Assembly (NCBI GenBank): GCA_964409165.1 | Contig: CAYPCH010000089.1 | Coordinates: 1 to 15,951, forward strand | Direction of reading: 5' to 3' | Source of the DNA: CAYPCH01 sp964409165 | GTDB lineage: Bacteria; Bacillota; Clostridia; Acetivibrionales; Acetivibrionaceae | Length of the DNA stretch: 15,951 bases | In this document: in pieces, positions 1-7,631 of the stretch | How positions within the stretch are numbered: the first letter of the stretch is position 1 | Layout: every line of letters starts with the position of its first letter | Notes under the pieces: generated by a model | Seen by the model: only the letters and a program-made list of their open reading frames with translations | What the model was told of the DNA's origin: nothing | Databases searched by the model: none | Position numbers and translations under genes: made by a program

Positions 1-50
1 ACTTGTGAGCAACCAGAGCCTCAAAATACTATAAGTGGGAAAGTTGAGTT
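1..50. repeat. 50-bp inverted repeat, left copy
   Basis: These 50 bases are the exact reverse complement of the last 50 bases of the window (15902-15951). Identity stops sharply at base 51, where the two inner flanks become unrelated. Read outward from the window, both copies begin AACTCAACTTTCCCAC. A perfect 50-bp match at both extreme ends suggests that both edges lie just inside two copies of a longer repeat in opposite orientation, such as an insertion sequence, and that the true repeat continues beyond the window. No transposase is visible, so the element type is not known. The stop codon of the first gene lies only 10 bases inside this repeat. Confidence 0.9.
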
Positions 51-60
51 TATAAGTATA

Positions 61-1596
61 CTAATCACTATCTTCAAATCTTGTGTTCAAACTTTTTAAT
101 TTCCTATAAAATATGAACGATAGAATTGCCGCAAACACTGCAATAACAACAGCTATTACCGTTAATATCCTTTCAATTGAAAAAGGCCAACCATCCTGAA
201 GCTTAAAATTGACAGTATACGTTGTGACTATGGAGCCATCTTCTGATTTAACCTTTATAAGAGCCTTTCCCGGTATTCCATTTGCAGGAATAATTTCTAA
301 AGATGTATTTTCATCTGATGGAACTGCTGTTATCTCCGGCATAGTGTTTCCTTCCGGAAGAATAACCTCATAAGAAGAGATATTGGGTAAAAATGAAGGC
401 GATAATATACCTTCAGACAATGACAGCGAGCCTAATAAGACCGACTTTCCTCTTGCAACCATCAGATTCAGCTCATATTCAGAAGTCATGTTGCCATCGG
501 GAGAATTTAATCTTATTCTTGCAGTACCTGGCAAAGATTCCGGCGTTGAGATATAAACCGTACTGCCCTCACCCTGTGAATTGGCACTTATTACAGGAAC
601 TGCCATTGTGCCTCCCGGTAGTACTATTATATAACTTTTCTGTTTTGGCGAAAACCCAATCAGTTTGTCTCCGTTTATATATATTTCTCTAAGAGTTACC
701 TCCTGCTCTGTCCCGATATGTGAAACATACAACTGTTCTTCAGAAGCAAAACCACTATCATCTACGCTTTCTTCTACACTCCCACTGCATAAAACAGGTT
801 CCGATATCAGGTAGGATGCTTTGTCCGCTGCAATACCATCAATATCAATTTTCCTTGCCTTAGAATGTCCAATAACCTTATAATAACCTTGGTACGAATA
901 CGAGGCAATATAAACAAAAGCAGAACAACTCCCAGTAAATTTGCGTGCCATCTCAGGCTTGCCGAAATCTACCGTGCAGAAAGTATCGCTTGTTGTAATG
1001 CAGTAATTATTATTTTCGCTGTTTCCAAAATAAATACCGTCACTATCGTTTATATATACTACATAGCCGTCTGCTCCTTCAATCTGCGACCATTCGAACC
1101 TAAAAACATCTCCGTCTTCCTTTGAAATATCAAGCGATATGTTGTCTAGAGAAGTCAATGAAGGTTTGACGTCAAATTGCTGAACATCCGTTTTTATATT
1201 ACCGTTTTTATTCACTGTAATATGGGCAGTATAATCTCTTCCGTATCCAAGATCCATCATTTTTGTGTTTAATGTAAAATATGGCAGTTCATCAGAATAC
1301 CCGTTTTCCAGTTTTGTAAATTCATTTAAATAAAAATTTTCCTTTATAAGTTTGTTTTGTTTGTCATATATTTTCACCGATACTCTTACATTTTGCAACT
1401 CATTGAGTGTTTTACCCTTTATAGTCGTATCGAACTTGACTGGTACAGTCCCGTACAAGGTGTCTTCATATGTGCCCGAAACCGTATATATATCAACCAA
1501 CATATCCGCATAAGACGCTATAGCGTTGGAACTTTCTAATACAATCACAATCACTGCAATAAATACAATGCGTAAAAAGTGTACAGGTTTAACCAA
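61..1596 (-). CDS. Secreted, membrane-anchored protein with FN3-like and two cadherin-like/Ig-like repeats
   Basis: A 511-residue protein of unknown specific role, probably displayed outside the membrane. It has an N-terminal hydrophobic signal or anchor segment (about residues 8-28). A beta-rich region follows, then a fibronectin-III-like stretch (about 145-255, with FEWSQIEGADGYVVYI typical of FN3). Two tandem beta-sandwich repeats align with each other at about 299-380 and 385-465, sharing a 'FSP/SFLP...SY.V.LP.G' start and a 'LPG.A.I....DG....Y..N' end, as in cadherin-like beta-sandwich domains. A C-terminal membrane segment (about 475-496) is followed by a short charged tail. The start is TTG at 1596, chosen because an AGGGGG ribosome binding site sits 8 bases upstream; the nearby ATGs are out of frame. 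A consensus sigma-A promoter lies upstream. The gene is a single unit, divergent from ssb. No catalytic motif is seen, so it may be adhesive or structural. Confidence 0.8.
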   Translation of the reverse strand: MVKPVHFLRIVFIAVIVIVLESSNAIASYADMLVDIYTVSGTYEDTLYGTVPVKFDTTIKGKTLNELQNVRVSVKIYDKQNKLIKENFYLNEFTKLENGYSDELPYFTLNTKMMDLGYGRDYTAHITVNKNGNIKTDVQQFDVKPSLTSLDNISLDISKEDGDVFRFEWSQIEGADGYVVYINDSDGIYFGNSENNNYCITTSDTFCTVDFGKPEMARKFTGSCSAFVYIASYSYQGYYKVIGHSKARKIDIDGIAADKASYLISEPVLCSGSVEESVDDSGFASEEQLYVSHIGTEQEVTLREIYINGDKLIGFSPKQKSYIIVLPGGTMAVPVISANSQGEGSTVYISTPESLPGTARIRLNSPDGNMTSEYELNLMVARGKSVLLGSLSLSEGILSPSFLPNISSYEVILPEGNTMPEITAVPSDENTSLEIIPANGIPGKALIKVKSEDGSIVTTYTVNFKLQDGWPFSIERILTVIAVVIAVFAAILSFIFYRKLKSLNTRFEDSD

Positions 1597-1628
1597 TACA
1601 TCATCCCCCTCACAGACTACGTGTACTA

Positions 1629-1657
1629 ATTATATTATGTAGTGCGTAAAATGTCAA
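1629..1657 (-). promoter_or_regulatory. Consensus sigma-A promoter of the anchored surface protein gene
   Basis: On the minus strand, TTGACA (1652-1657) and TATAAT (1629-1634) are separated by exactly 17 bases, a perfect match to the housekeeping consensus. It is about 33 bases upstream of the TTG start at 1596 and reads toward it, leaving a short leader with the AGGGGG ribosome binding site. Confidence 0.8.
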
Positions 1658-1668
1658 AACAGGTCAAG

Positions 1669-1686
1669 TACATTAAGTACATTAAG
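1669..1686. repeat. Two tandem copies of TACATTAAG between divergent promoters
   Basis: The 9-mer TACATTAAG occurs twice back to back (1669-1677 and 1678-1686), preceded by a related CAAG and followed by TTAA. It lies between the -35 box of the leftward promoter and that of the rightward ssb promoter, where an operator could affect both. A regulatory role is only a possibility. Short AT-rich direct repeats also arise by chance. Confidence 0.35.
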
Positions 1687-1709
1687 TTAATAAAAATTTC
1701 GCCAGCATA

Positions 1710-1738
1710 TAGACAATCGAACATATGTTTGGTATAAT
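1710..1738 (+). promoter_or_regulatory. Sigma-A promoter of ssb with extended -10
   Basis: TAGACA (1710-1715, five of six matches to the -35 consensus) and TATAAT (1733-1738) are spaced by 17 bases. A TG at 1730-1731 gives an extended -10. The start codon of ssb is 36 bases downstream of the -10 box. Confidence 0.75.
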
Positions 1739-1774
1739 TGTTTTAATAAAATATCTAATAAGAAGGTGGATTAA

Positions 1775-2179
1775 GTGAATAAATTAACATTAATGGGCAG
1801 GTTGACACAAGACCCGGAAATAAGACATACTACAACCGGAAAAGCAGTATGCAAATTTAGAATCGCGGTAAACAGGCGTTTTGCAAAGCAGGATGACCTC
1901 GAACAGGCAGATTTTTTCCCTGTGATCGCTTGGGAAAAGACAGGAGAATTCTGTAGCAATTATTTCCGCAAAGGTCAACAGGTAGCAGTCATTGGAAGAA
2001 TACAGAACCGCTCCTGGGATGATTCTAATGGTAATAAACGCATAATAACCGAAGTAATAGCCGAAGAAGTATTCTTTGCAGACAGTAAAAAAGACAGCAA
2101 TTTAATCGAAACAGCACAGTCACAGTCCAGTAATTATGAATCTTATCCGGCTGAAGATGCTTATGAACTTCCTTTTTAG
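1775..2179 (+). CDS. ssb: Single-stranded DNA-binding protein (stand-alone copy)
   Basis: A 134-residue SSB that binds single-stranded DNA during replication, repair or recombination. The OB-fold runs from residue 1 to about 105, with the family opening MNKLTLMGRLTQDPEIR and the core motifs FRIAVNR, DFFPVIAW and GRIQNRSW. A short, Ser/Gln/Glu-rich linker follows and the acidic tip ends in ELPF. The terminal Pro-Phe is the site where SSB recruits partner enzymes. The start is GTG at 1775, with AAGGTGG 5 bases upstream. The gene is not beside rpsF and rpsR, where clostridial replicative ssb usually sits, so it is probably a second, shorter paralogue with an auxiliary role. It has its own strong promoter and is followed 32 bases later by the Rpn-tail gene, with no terminator between them. 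Confidence 0.93.
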   Translation: MNKLTLMGRLTQDPEIRHTTTGKAVCKFRIAVNRRFAKQDDLEQADFFPVIAWEKTGEFCSNYFRKGQQVAVIGRIQNRSWDDSNGNKRIITEVIAEEVFFADSKKDSNLIETAQSQSSNYESYPAEDAYELPF

Positions 2180-2211
2180 CGTAACATAATGATGACAAGG
2201 GGGGCAAAATC

Positions 2212-2415
2212 GTGGTTGCATCATTATACAATCGTATTATAAAAGAAGAAGGTATTCTTGAGGGCAGAAAAGAGGGAGAAAGAAGTAAGGCAATAGAAGT
2301 AGTAAAAAACATGCTCAGAGAAGGTCTTGACACCCGTGTAATAGTCAGAGTTACAGGCGTTAGGAGGAATGAAATTGAAGAAATCAGGCATAAGTATGAA
2401 AGACAGGTGTTGTAG
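2212..2415 (+). CDS. Stand-alone C-terminal tail of an Rpn-family nuclease/transposase
   Basis: A 67-residue charged, helical protein. It matches the C-terminal tail typical of Rpn (recombination-promoting nuclease/putative transposase, PD-(D/E)XK) proteins: a segment EEGILEGRKEGER, then a helix KAIEVVKNMLREGLD, then a helix-turn-helix-like end TRVIVRVTGVRRNEIEEI. The N-terminal nuclease domain is absent, and the 32 bases upstream back to ssb leave no room for it. The GTG start at 2212 has a good ribosome binding site (AAGGGGGG, about 7 bases upstream), so it may be translated together with ssb. Short in-frame proteins made from the 3' part of rpn genes are known and counteract the full-length nuclease, so this could be a free antitoxin-like fragment. 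It could equally be a decayed remnant. The stop codon falls in the loop of a perfect palindrome. Confidence 0.6.
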   Translation: MVASLYNRIIKEEGILEGRKEGERSKAIEVVKNMLREGLDTRVIVRVTGVRRNEIEEIRHKYERQVL

Positions 2416-2438
2416 ACCTGTCTTTCATACTTATGCCT
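2386..2438. repeat. Perfect 23-bp palindrome with 7-base loop at the end of the Rpn-tail gene
   Basis: The left arm is 2386-2408, the loop GTTGTAG is 2409-2415 and the right arm is 2416-2438; every one of the 23 pairs is Watson-Crick. The left arm encodes the last residues of the Rpn-tail protein and the loop contains its TAG stop. No T-run follows the right arm, so it is not a canonical intrinsic terminator. As RNA it would be very stable and could protect the transcript end or be a target of RNase III. It may also be a recombination scar or a small mobile repeat. Confidence 0.9.
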
Positions 2439-2454
2439 CTTGGAGTAAAATGAG

Positions 2455-2505
2455 AGAGGCAAATTTTGTGCCCTTGATGGGCACGAAATTTTATTTTAAG
2501 CCTCT
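2455..2505. terminator. Hairpin terminator between convergent transcripts
   Basis: The inner stem has 13 pairs (2461-2473 with 2479-2491, one G-U) around loop TTGAT, with core GTGCCC/GGGCAC. An outer stem AGAGGC/GCCTCT (2455-2460 with 2500-2505) can close around it. On the plus strand the stem runs into a T-rich stretch (ATTTTATTTT), fitting termination of the ssb/Rpn-tail transcript. The element lies 23 bases beyond the stop codon of the leftward operon, so it may serve that strand too, although the T-run there is weaker. Confidence 0.65.
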
Positions 2506-2528
2506 TATATATTTTAAAATCCAACTCA

Positions 2529-3011
2529 TCAATTGTTCTTATGGTCATGACAGACCATGTCAATAACTATTGCTAAAGCCAGTATTGTCAATTGTTCGTT
2601 GCCTTCATCTATATCCACACCATAGGTATCAGTAAAAGAGAAAAACTTTTTTGACACATGACCAACATTTAGTCCATCTTTGTATATATTGAAATCGTAT
2701 GCAAAAAAATCTCCATCAACCAAATATTGCCCATCATTGCTTGTTATATCAAAATTGTTTTTGAGTAAAGAAAACTTCTTCTTCACATTTGCCGTAAATC
2801 CACCAGCCACGTAGATATTATACTCTGGCATAAGCCTAAAAAGTTTCTGCTCAATGTAGCAGACCTCGTTTTCTTGAAGGTCGTATATTCTGAGCTTCTT
2901 ACCAAAAGAAAAAATTTGACTTTTCACCATAAAGATATCGTTCTCATATTCATCCTTAATTGTGAACTTGTCACCAATAGAAAATATTTTTTGCCTTACG
3001 ACATACCTCAT
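2529..3011 (-). CDS. LURP-one-related (LOR/YxjI family) protein
   Basis: A 160-residue protein of the LURP-one-related family, which has a tubby-like beta-barrel fold related to phospholipid scramblases. The bacterial members have no settled function. Family features seen are the opening MRYVVRQKIFSIGDKF, the repeated pattern of short strands (VKSQIFSFGKKLRIYD, CYIEQKLF), a middle segment ending DFFAYDFNIY, and a C-terminal hydrophobic helix QLTILALAIVIDMV. This helix is buried in the barrel in characterised relatives. Length matches the family. There is no signal peptide, so it is probably cytoplasmic or at the inner face of the membrane. The start is ATG at 3011, with AAGGAG 7 bases upstream. 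It is the last gene of the large leftward operon, 11 bases after the dual-VWA gene. Confidence 0.85.
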   Translation of the reverse strand: MRYVVRQKIFSIGDKFTIKDEYENDIFMVKSQIFSFGKKLRIYDLQENEVCYIEQKLFRLMPEYNIYVAGGFTANVKKKFSLLKNNFDITSNDGQYLVDGDFFAYDFNIYKDGLNVGHVSKKFFSFTDTYGVDIDEGNEQLTILALAIVIDMVCHDHKNN

Positions 3012-3022
3012 AAAATCACTCC

Positions 3023-5827
3023 TTACCTTTCTCTTTTTCTTTTTTTCTCAAGAATCTTTGAAATATTACTGTCCTCACCTTCTATATTAAAGCTTTCAGC
3101 TTTCGCTTCCTGTTTTGTAGCTTTACTTTCACTAATCTTTCTTTCATTAGCTTCTGCAACTTTTCTTTCCTTTTTACCATCTTGCATTTTCTTTTCATGC
3201 TTCAACTTTGAAAGAGCAGGTTTAATAACACTTTTGTTAAACTCCGCTCCTTTTTCGCCCACTCTTGTAAACAGTGCTTCCACTTTACCAAAAGGTATAC
3301 TAAGCCTCCGCAGTGCTATATCAAACATAAGCAGTATAATGATCAGTATTAGAAGTAAATTGGTCATATCACTTATACTTACGGTCGGTGGCAACTTTCC
3401 TGTAAAAATCTCACCGCTGTTTTTTATTATCCTTCCACCGCTTTCATATGCAAGCCTTTCAAAAAATGCTACTGCATCATTATCTGTTACATTGTATTCG
3501 GGGGAATATGGTATTACTATCCCGGAGCTTATTGTCCTGATCGTCTCGCCATTGTCGTTTATACTTATATTTGCAATGTATACCCCCGTCTCATCCGAAG
3601 AAAAACTTCCCCTGTAAACCCCGGGAGAAATAGGTTCAAGGCTTGTGATTTGCTCCTTGCCTGAAGGATCTACAATTACAGCTTCTACCTTTTCGCCTGC
3701 TATCGCCTCTTCTGGTGGAAGTTTAAGTTCTACGGTTCCCTTACCGGAAGATATCCCACCGCTTATGCTATAGTCATCCTTCACCTTCTTCTGGAGAAGC
3801 CATGACATTAAATTTTTCCAAAATGTTGGTGACTGATCCCATGCCATCCACTTTGATGTCCACATTCCTTTTGCGTCGGAGGTCCATGCAGCCGTTCTGC
3901 CTAAACCATACTGCCAAGTTGCCAGAACAGGTTCGTCCTCATCACTTGTAAAAATCAGTCTTGCCGTTCCCTTTGGTGTTGTGCTTACATATCCGTCAAG
4001 CTGGGGTATGGCCTTTATGTCGTTCAGTATAGGCGAGTAGCTGTTCAGTTTTGGTGTGAATGTTCTGTCGTTTAAATACTTCTTACCAGCAAGGAAAGTC
4101 TCTTTTGCGAATATTTTCGGTATATCGGTAAACTCGTCGGTAAGATAAAATCTACCCTGTCCTCTGTCAGCAAGGTATTTTAAAAGTCTTGTGTCCGCAC
4201 CACTTCCAACCGCAACGGTAGAAAGCGTAATTCCTTCACTGTTTATATCATTTATAAGCGGCTCATAGCCACTGCTCTCTGCCTGTCCGTCAGTCAGAAG
4301 TATTATGTGCTTTAGCTTTGTATCAGTATCCTTCAGCGATTTATAAGCCTCCTGCAACGGACCTAATATACTGGTTCCTCCACTGGCTCTTATTGTTCCT
4401 ATGGCATCCTGCACAGCCTTCAAATTGTCAAGTTTTTGAGTCTTGACTACCCATTTTAGTGCACCATCGAAGGCAATAACACCTATCATATCATCCTTTT
4501 CCAATACTTCTGTAGCACGTATTGCTGCCTCTTTTGCGAGCTCCACCTTGGAAATGCCATATTGCCCGGAAGACATACTCGACGACTTGTCAATCACCAG
4601 TAAAAGCCCAAGGTTCGGGTCCTCCTCTTTTGATTTTATATCCATATTTACAGGGAGAACCTTTTCCAGTACAGTTTTATAATAGCCTCCCGGTGCATAG
4701 CTCTCACCTCCGCCTGTGACAAGAAGACCTTTTCCCAAATGTTTTATGCATATATCCAGATTGTCTAAAAACCTGTCGTCAAACCTTTCTGCAGATACAT
4801 TGGATATTATGAAACCATCATATTTCTGGATTTCTTCAATCACAATCGGCAGACTATCAGGTCTGCTGACGGTTACAATCACTTCTCCTTCCATGATCCT
4901 TGCAATCTCCGTTGCACCTTCATCCTCATCTTGTATGATAAGTATCCGTGCTGTATCTTCTATATAGCTGAATGCAGACATCCTGTTATTCTGGGAAAGA
5001 GAGTCCGCATACGGCTCAATTTCGGCTGAATAGGTTACCACACCACCTTTTTGGGCGGTATCGGAAAAAACAAAATTGTTCTCCCCCTTCTGTATTTCCA
5101 CCTCTTCTTGCGACGTAAGTTCCCGATCTCTATAAAGCTTTAGCTTGGCTCTGGTCTTTACGCTGCTTTCAATCTTAACTGAAACCTCAAATTTTTCATT
5201 CATCCTCAATGTCTCGGGAACTTTAATGTCTTTAATCTGCACCTCATCCTGTTTCTCATTCACAATAGGGAAAATATCCAGGCTAATCCCCTGTTCCTTT
5301 AATGTTTTCGCCCCTTTAAGCGCATCCCCCGCATTCTGCTGTCCATCACTTACAAGAACAATCCTTTTCCTGTCACTGGAAGGTATAAGGGATGCCGCGT
5401 ACTGCAAAGCCTGTTCAATATTTGTGAACCTGCCGTTTATTTTGGTCTGCAAAGCAGTAAATATAGGTTCCCTTGTAGGAGTAAATTCAACCTGCGAGTT
5501 GGCGCCAAAATTCACCACCGCTACCTTGTCTGAATACTTTTTGCTCTTTACCGCCTCTTTTATAAATCCCTCCATAACTGATTCAGACTTGATGTTGCTG
5601 TCTGACCCGTCTACAACAAATACTGTGGTGATGCTGTCAGAAGTTTTCTTCATACCAAAGCCTGCCAAACAAAGAACTATAAGCACAAAAACAACTGCAC
5701 GCAGAGTTGTTATTGTCCTTCTTCTCCATGTACCAAGCCTTTGAAGGCGCCGCGATGTATATATTATAAATGCCACAAGTACCGGTATTAATGCTAATAA
5801 TAAAGGATAATCAAAGCTAAATGCCAT
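3023..5827 (-). CDS. Membrane protein with two VWA domains and a central amidotransferase-like domain
   Basis: A 934-residue membrane protein, probably a metal-dependent interaction scaffold for the MoxR system. The order is: two N-terminal membrane helices (about 8-23 and 42-58); a first VWA domain (about 66-190) with MIDAS residues D73-G-S75-D-S77 and VSDGQ at 159-163; a beta-rich linker; a class I glutamine-amidotransferase-like domain (about 293-400) with TGGGESYAPGGY; a second VWA domain (about 405-580) with DKSSS at 413-417, GGTS at 483-486 and LTDGQ at 511-515; further beta-rich sequence; a C-terminal membrane helix (about 820-839); and a 90-residue, highly charged cytoplasmic tail. 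The amidotransferase-like part lacks the usual nucleophile-elbow cysteine and is probably structural. The ATG start at 5827 overlaps the preceding gene by 11 bases, suggesting translational coupling. Confidence 0.88.
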   Translation of the reverse strand: MAFSFDYPLLLALIPVLVAFIIYTSRRLQRLGTWRRRTITTLRAVVFVLIVLCLAGFGMKKTSDSITTVFVVDGSDSNIKSESVMEGFIKEAVKSKKYSDKVAVVNFGANSQVEFTPTREPIFTALQTKINGRFTNIEQALQYAASLIPSSDRKRIVLVSDGQQNAGDALKGAKTLKEQGISLDIFPIVNEKQDEVQIKDIKVPETLRMNEKFEVSVKIESSVKTRAKLKLYRDRELTSQEEVEIQKGENNFVFSDTAQKGGVVTYSAEIEPYADSLSQNNRMSAFSYIEDTARILIIQDEDEGATEIARIMEGEVIVTVSRPDSLPIVIEEIQKYDGFIISNVSAERFDDRFLDNLDICIKHLGKGLLVTGGGESYAPGGYYKTVLEKVLPVNMDIKSKEEDPNLGLLLVIDKSSSMSSGQYGISKVELAKEAAIRATEVLEKDDMIGVIAFDGALKWVVKTQKLDNLKAVQDAIGTIRASGGTSILGPLQEAYKSLKDTDTKLKHIILLTDGQAESSGYEPLINDINSEGITLSTVAVGSGADTRLLKYLADRGQGRFYLTDEFTDIPKIFAKETFLAGKKYLNDRTFTPKLNSYSPILNDIKAIPQLDGYVSTTPKGTARLIFTSDEDEPVLATWQYGLGRTAAWTSDAKGMWTSKWMAWDQSPTFWKNLMSWLLQKKVKDDYSISGGISSGKGTVELKLPPEEAIAGEKVEAVIVDPSGKEQITSLEPISPGVYRGSFSSDETGVYIANISINDNGETIRTISSGIVIPYSPEYNVTDNDAVAFFERLAYESGGRIIKNSGEIFTGKLPPTVSISDMTNLLLILIIILLMFDIALRRLSIPFGKVEALFTRVGEKGAEFNKSVIKPALSKLKHEKKMQDGKKERKVAEANERKISESKATKQEAKAESFNIEGEDSNISKILEKKRKRER

Positions 5828-7631
5828 TTGTATAAACCCACCATTCTATTAATAAAAGCGCAAGTATTACCCACAGGAATATCCACTGTAGGTTCATCCC
5901 TGTGTTTACAGGTTTCACTTCTTCTGTCCCGCCAGATGCGTCATTTCCGCTGTCTTTAATTTCGCTTTTCATAAGATCCGATTCCTGCTCGGCCGGGACA
6001 TTAACGGTAAAATGGAAACTGCTTTCACTCTCTGCCATCTTCTGATTGAGAGTGTAAATTCCTACTTCGTCCGTATCATAAAACAACGATGCAGGAAATG
6101 GAGGAGCAACCTTTATACTCCTTCCCGATGGGGTTGTAATAAATGCCTCTTGTGCCTTTGGGTCAAGATTAAAGTTCAACGCTTCCCCCGGATAGACACT
6201 CTCAATGTTTTTAATGGTCGAAGGAAGCAACCACTCAAGGGCATTTGTCATCAATATGGGAAATGCCGGAGTAAGAGGAATATCTGTGTTATGCACATCA
6301 AAACCAAAAACAAGAACCCTTCTTTTTTCATATTGTCCTGAAAACGCTCCGGTTCCCTCTTTAAATCTTAATATTTCCTTGCCCCATTTGGGAGTCTTTA
6401 TTATTCTTGTTTTCCCTATGGAAAAATCATAACTACTGATATACCTGAATATTTCCTCATCAAGGGTTTCAACCACGGGATTTTTAACTTCTCCCTCCAT
6501 CTCAAAAAGGTCATTCTGAGTTGGAGCCAAAATCATTATATTACCATCTTGTGGAAGTTTTTCAGGAATAAAACCATCCAGAATATAAAGGTTATACCCT
6601 TTGAGACTTTCTGTATCGTCATAGCCTGTTTTATAAAGTTCTATGCCGCTTGAAATAGACACTGCCTTCTCAATAAACACATTCCTCTCGGTAACAAGAA
6701 GGACTTTGCTGGAGTTAGAGGGATTAACAGCGTTCCATGCCGTATTGTCAAGGCTTAAAGAGTCTTTCCTATCAATCCTTACTTCTAAAAGCTTAATATC
6801 TTCCGGAATATTGTTCCAATAGACATTCGAAATATCTCCTTTTTTTATGTCCACGTTTTTGGCATCAAAAACCCTTCCGTCTACATACAGGCTTACAGGC
6901 ACTTTTTCGTCACCTGCACTGTAATTTGCTATTCTGCTTAGAACAGCAAAACCGTTTTCTGTACGTGTATGGGAAAGAAGAACTATGGCAAAATTCTCTC
7001 CGCTATTGGATATCTTAGAGAAATTCATATTGACTCCAGGAATGCTAAAATCGGTATCAGAAAAGACAACCACCTCTGTATCAGAATTTTGTCGGGCAAT
7101 AGATGAAATAAGGCTCCTCGCATCATCTATATTAGATATGCCATTGGTAACCTTAAGGTTTGTAAGCTTCTGCAAAAGGCTGTTTTTATCGTCGCTTATA
7201 TTTTCCAATATAACGGCATTTCTGCCCATGCTTATGAGCGTAACCTTGGTTCCGGGCTTAAGATTGCTTATATACTCTTGCGCCCTGCTCTTTGCCTCTT
7301 CAAACCTGCTTTTTCCCACATCATCCGCCTGCATGCTCAAAGAGGTGTCTATAGCCACAATGACACTTCCTTTTTCTCCTCCCACAGCATTTAGGAAAGG
7401 TCTTGACATCGCCAGAGCAAGGAATATTATCGCCAGTATCTGAAGCATCATTAAAATATTCTTCTTAAGCTTCTGCCAAGGAGCATTAGCTTCTAAGTCC
7501 CTTAAAACCTCTTCCCACAGGAAAAGACTTGAAACCGTATAATCTTGGTGCCGTTGCTTCAAAAGATAAAGTATGATAATCACCGGAATCAAAACCAAAG
7601 CTGATAACCCCCAGGGCGTATAAAATGTCAT
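5817..7631 (-). CDS. BatA-type VWA domain membrane protein
   Basis: A 604-residue protein with the BatA N-terminal region: PWGLSALVLIPVIIILYLLK, then VSSLFLWEEVLRDLEAN, then a second helix at about 58-76 ending LALAMSRPFL. A VWA domain follows (about 88-200) with MIDAS motif D95-T-S97-L-S99 and a downstream SDTD at 191-194. The MIDAS threonine position appears to be serine (GISNI, about 164-168). The middle part contains a Rossmann-like, amidotransferase-like fold (about 310-380, KVLLVTE ... LYILDGF) without cysteines. One membrane helix is near the C terminus (about 582-599). BatA-like proteins are usual partners of MoxR ATPases and occur with DUF58 proteins, as here. The ATG at 7631 shares an ATGA overlap with the DUF58 stop, so translation is likely coupled. 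Substrate unknown. Confidence 0.88.
   Translation of the reverse strand: MTFYTPWGLSALVLIPVIIILYLLKQRHQDYTVSSLFLWEEVLRDLEANAPWQKLKKNILMMLQILAIIFLALAMSRPFLNAVGGEKGSVIVAIDTSLSMQADDVGKSRFEEAKSRAQEYISNLKPGTKVTLISMGRNAVILENISDDKNSLLQKLTNLKVTNGISNIDDARSLISSIARQNSDTEVVVFSDTDFSIPGVNMNFSKISNSGENFAIVLLSHTRTENGFAVLSRIANYSAGDEKVPVSLYVDGRVFDAKNVDIKKGDISNVYWNNIPEDIKLLEVRIDRKDSLSLDNTAWNAVNPSNSSKVLLVTERNVFIEKAVSISSGIELYKTGYDDTESLKGYNLYILDGFIPEKLPQDGNIMILAPTQNDLFEMEGEVKNPVVETLDEEIFRYISSYDFSIGKTRIIKTPKWGKEILRFKEGTGAFSGQYEKRRVLVFGFDVHNTDIPLTPAFPILMTNALEWLLPSTIKNIESVYPGEALNFNLDPKAQEAFITTPSGRSIKVAPPFPASLFYDTDEVGIYTLNQKMAESESSFHFTVNVPAEQESDLMKSEIKDSGNDASGGTEEVKPVNTGMNLQWIFLWVILALLLIEWWVYTNGI

Noticed and set aside
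2386..2438. Palindrome as an ordinary intrinsic terminator
   Set aside because: No T-run follows either arm. The hairpin at 2455-2505 is the better terminator candidate.
2025..2462. Open frame of 145 residues on the minus strand opposite ssb and the Rpn tail
   Set aside because: It is antisense to two supported genes, its product is low-complexity and Leu/Ser-rich, and its resemblance to the Rpn-tail end (KYERQV) only reflects the palindrome at 2386-2438.
2874..3617. Plus-strand open frame of 247 residues
   Set aside because: It lies antisense to the LOR gene and the end of the dual-VWA gene. Its Ser/Phe/Leu-rich product is typical of the complement of Lys/Glu-rich coding sequence, and no ribosome binding site is seen.
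5145..5744. Plus-strand open frame of 199 residues
   Set aside because: It is antisense to the first VWA domain of the dual-VWA gene, whose motifs are unambiguous, and the product looks like no known family.
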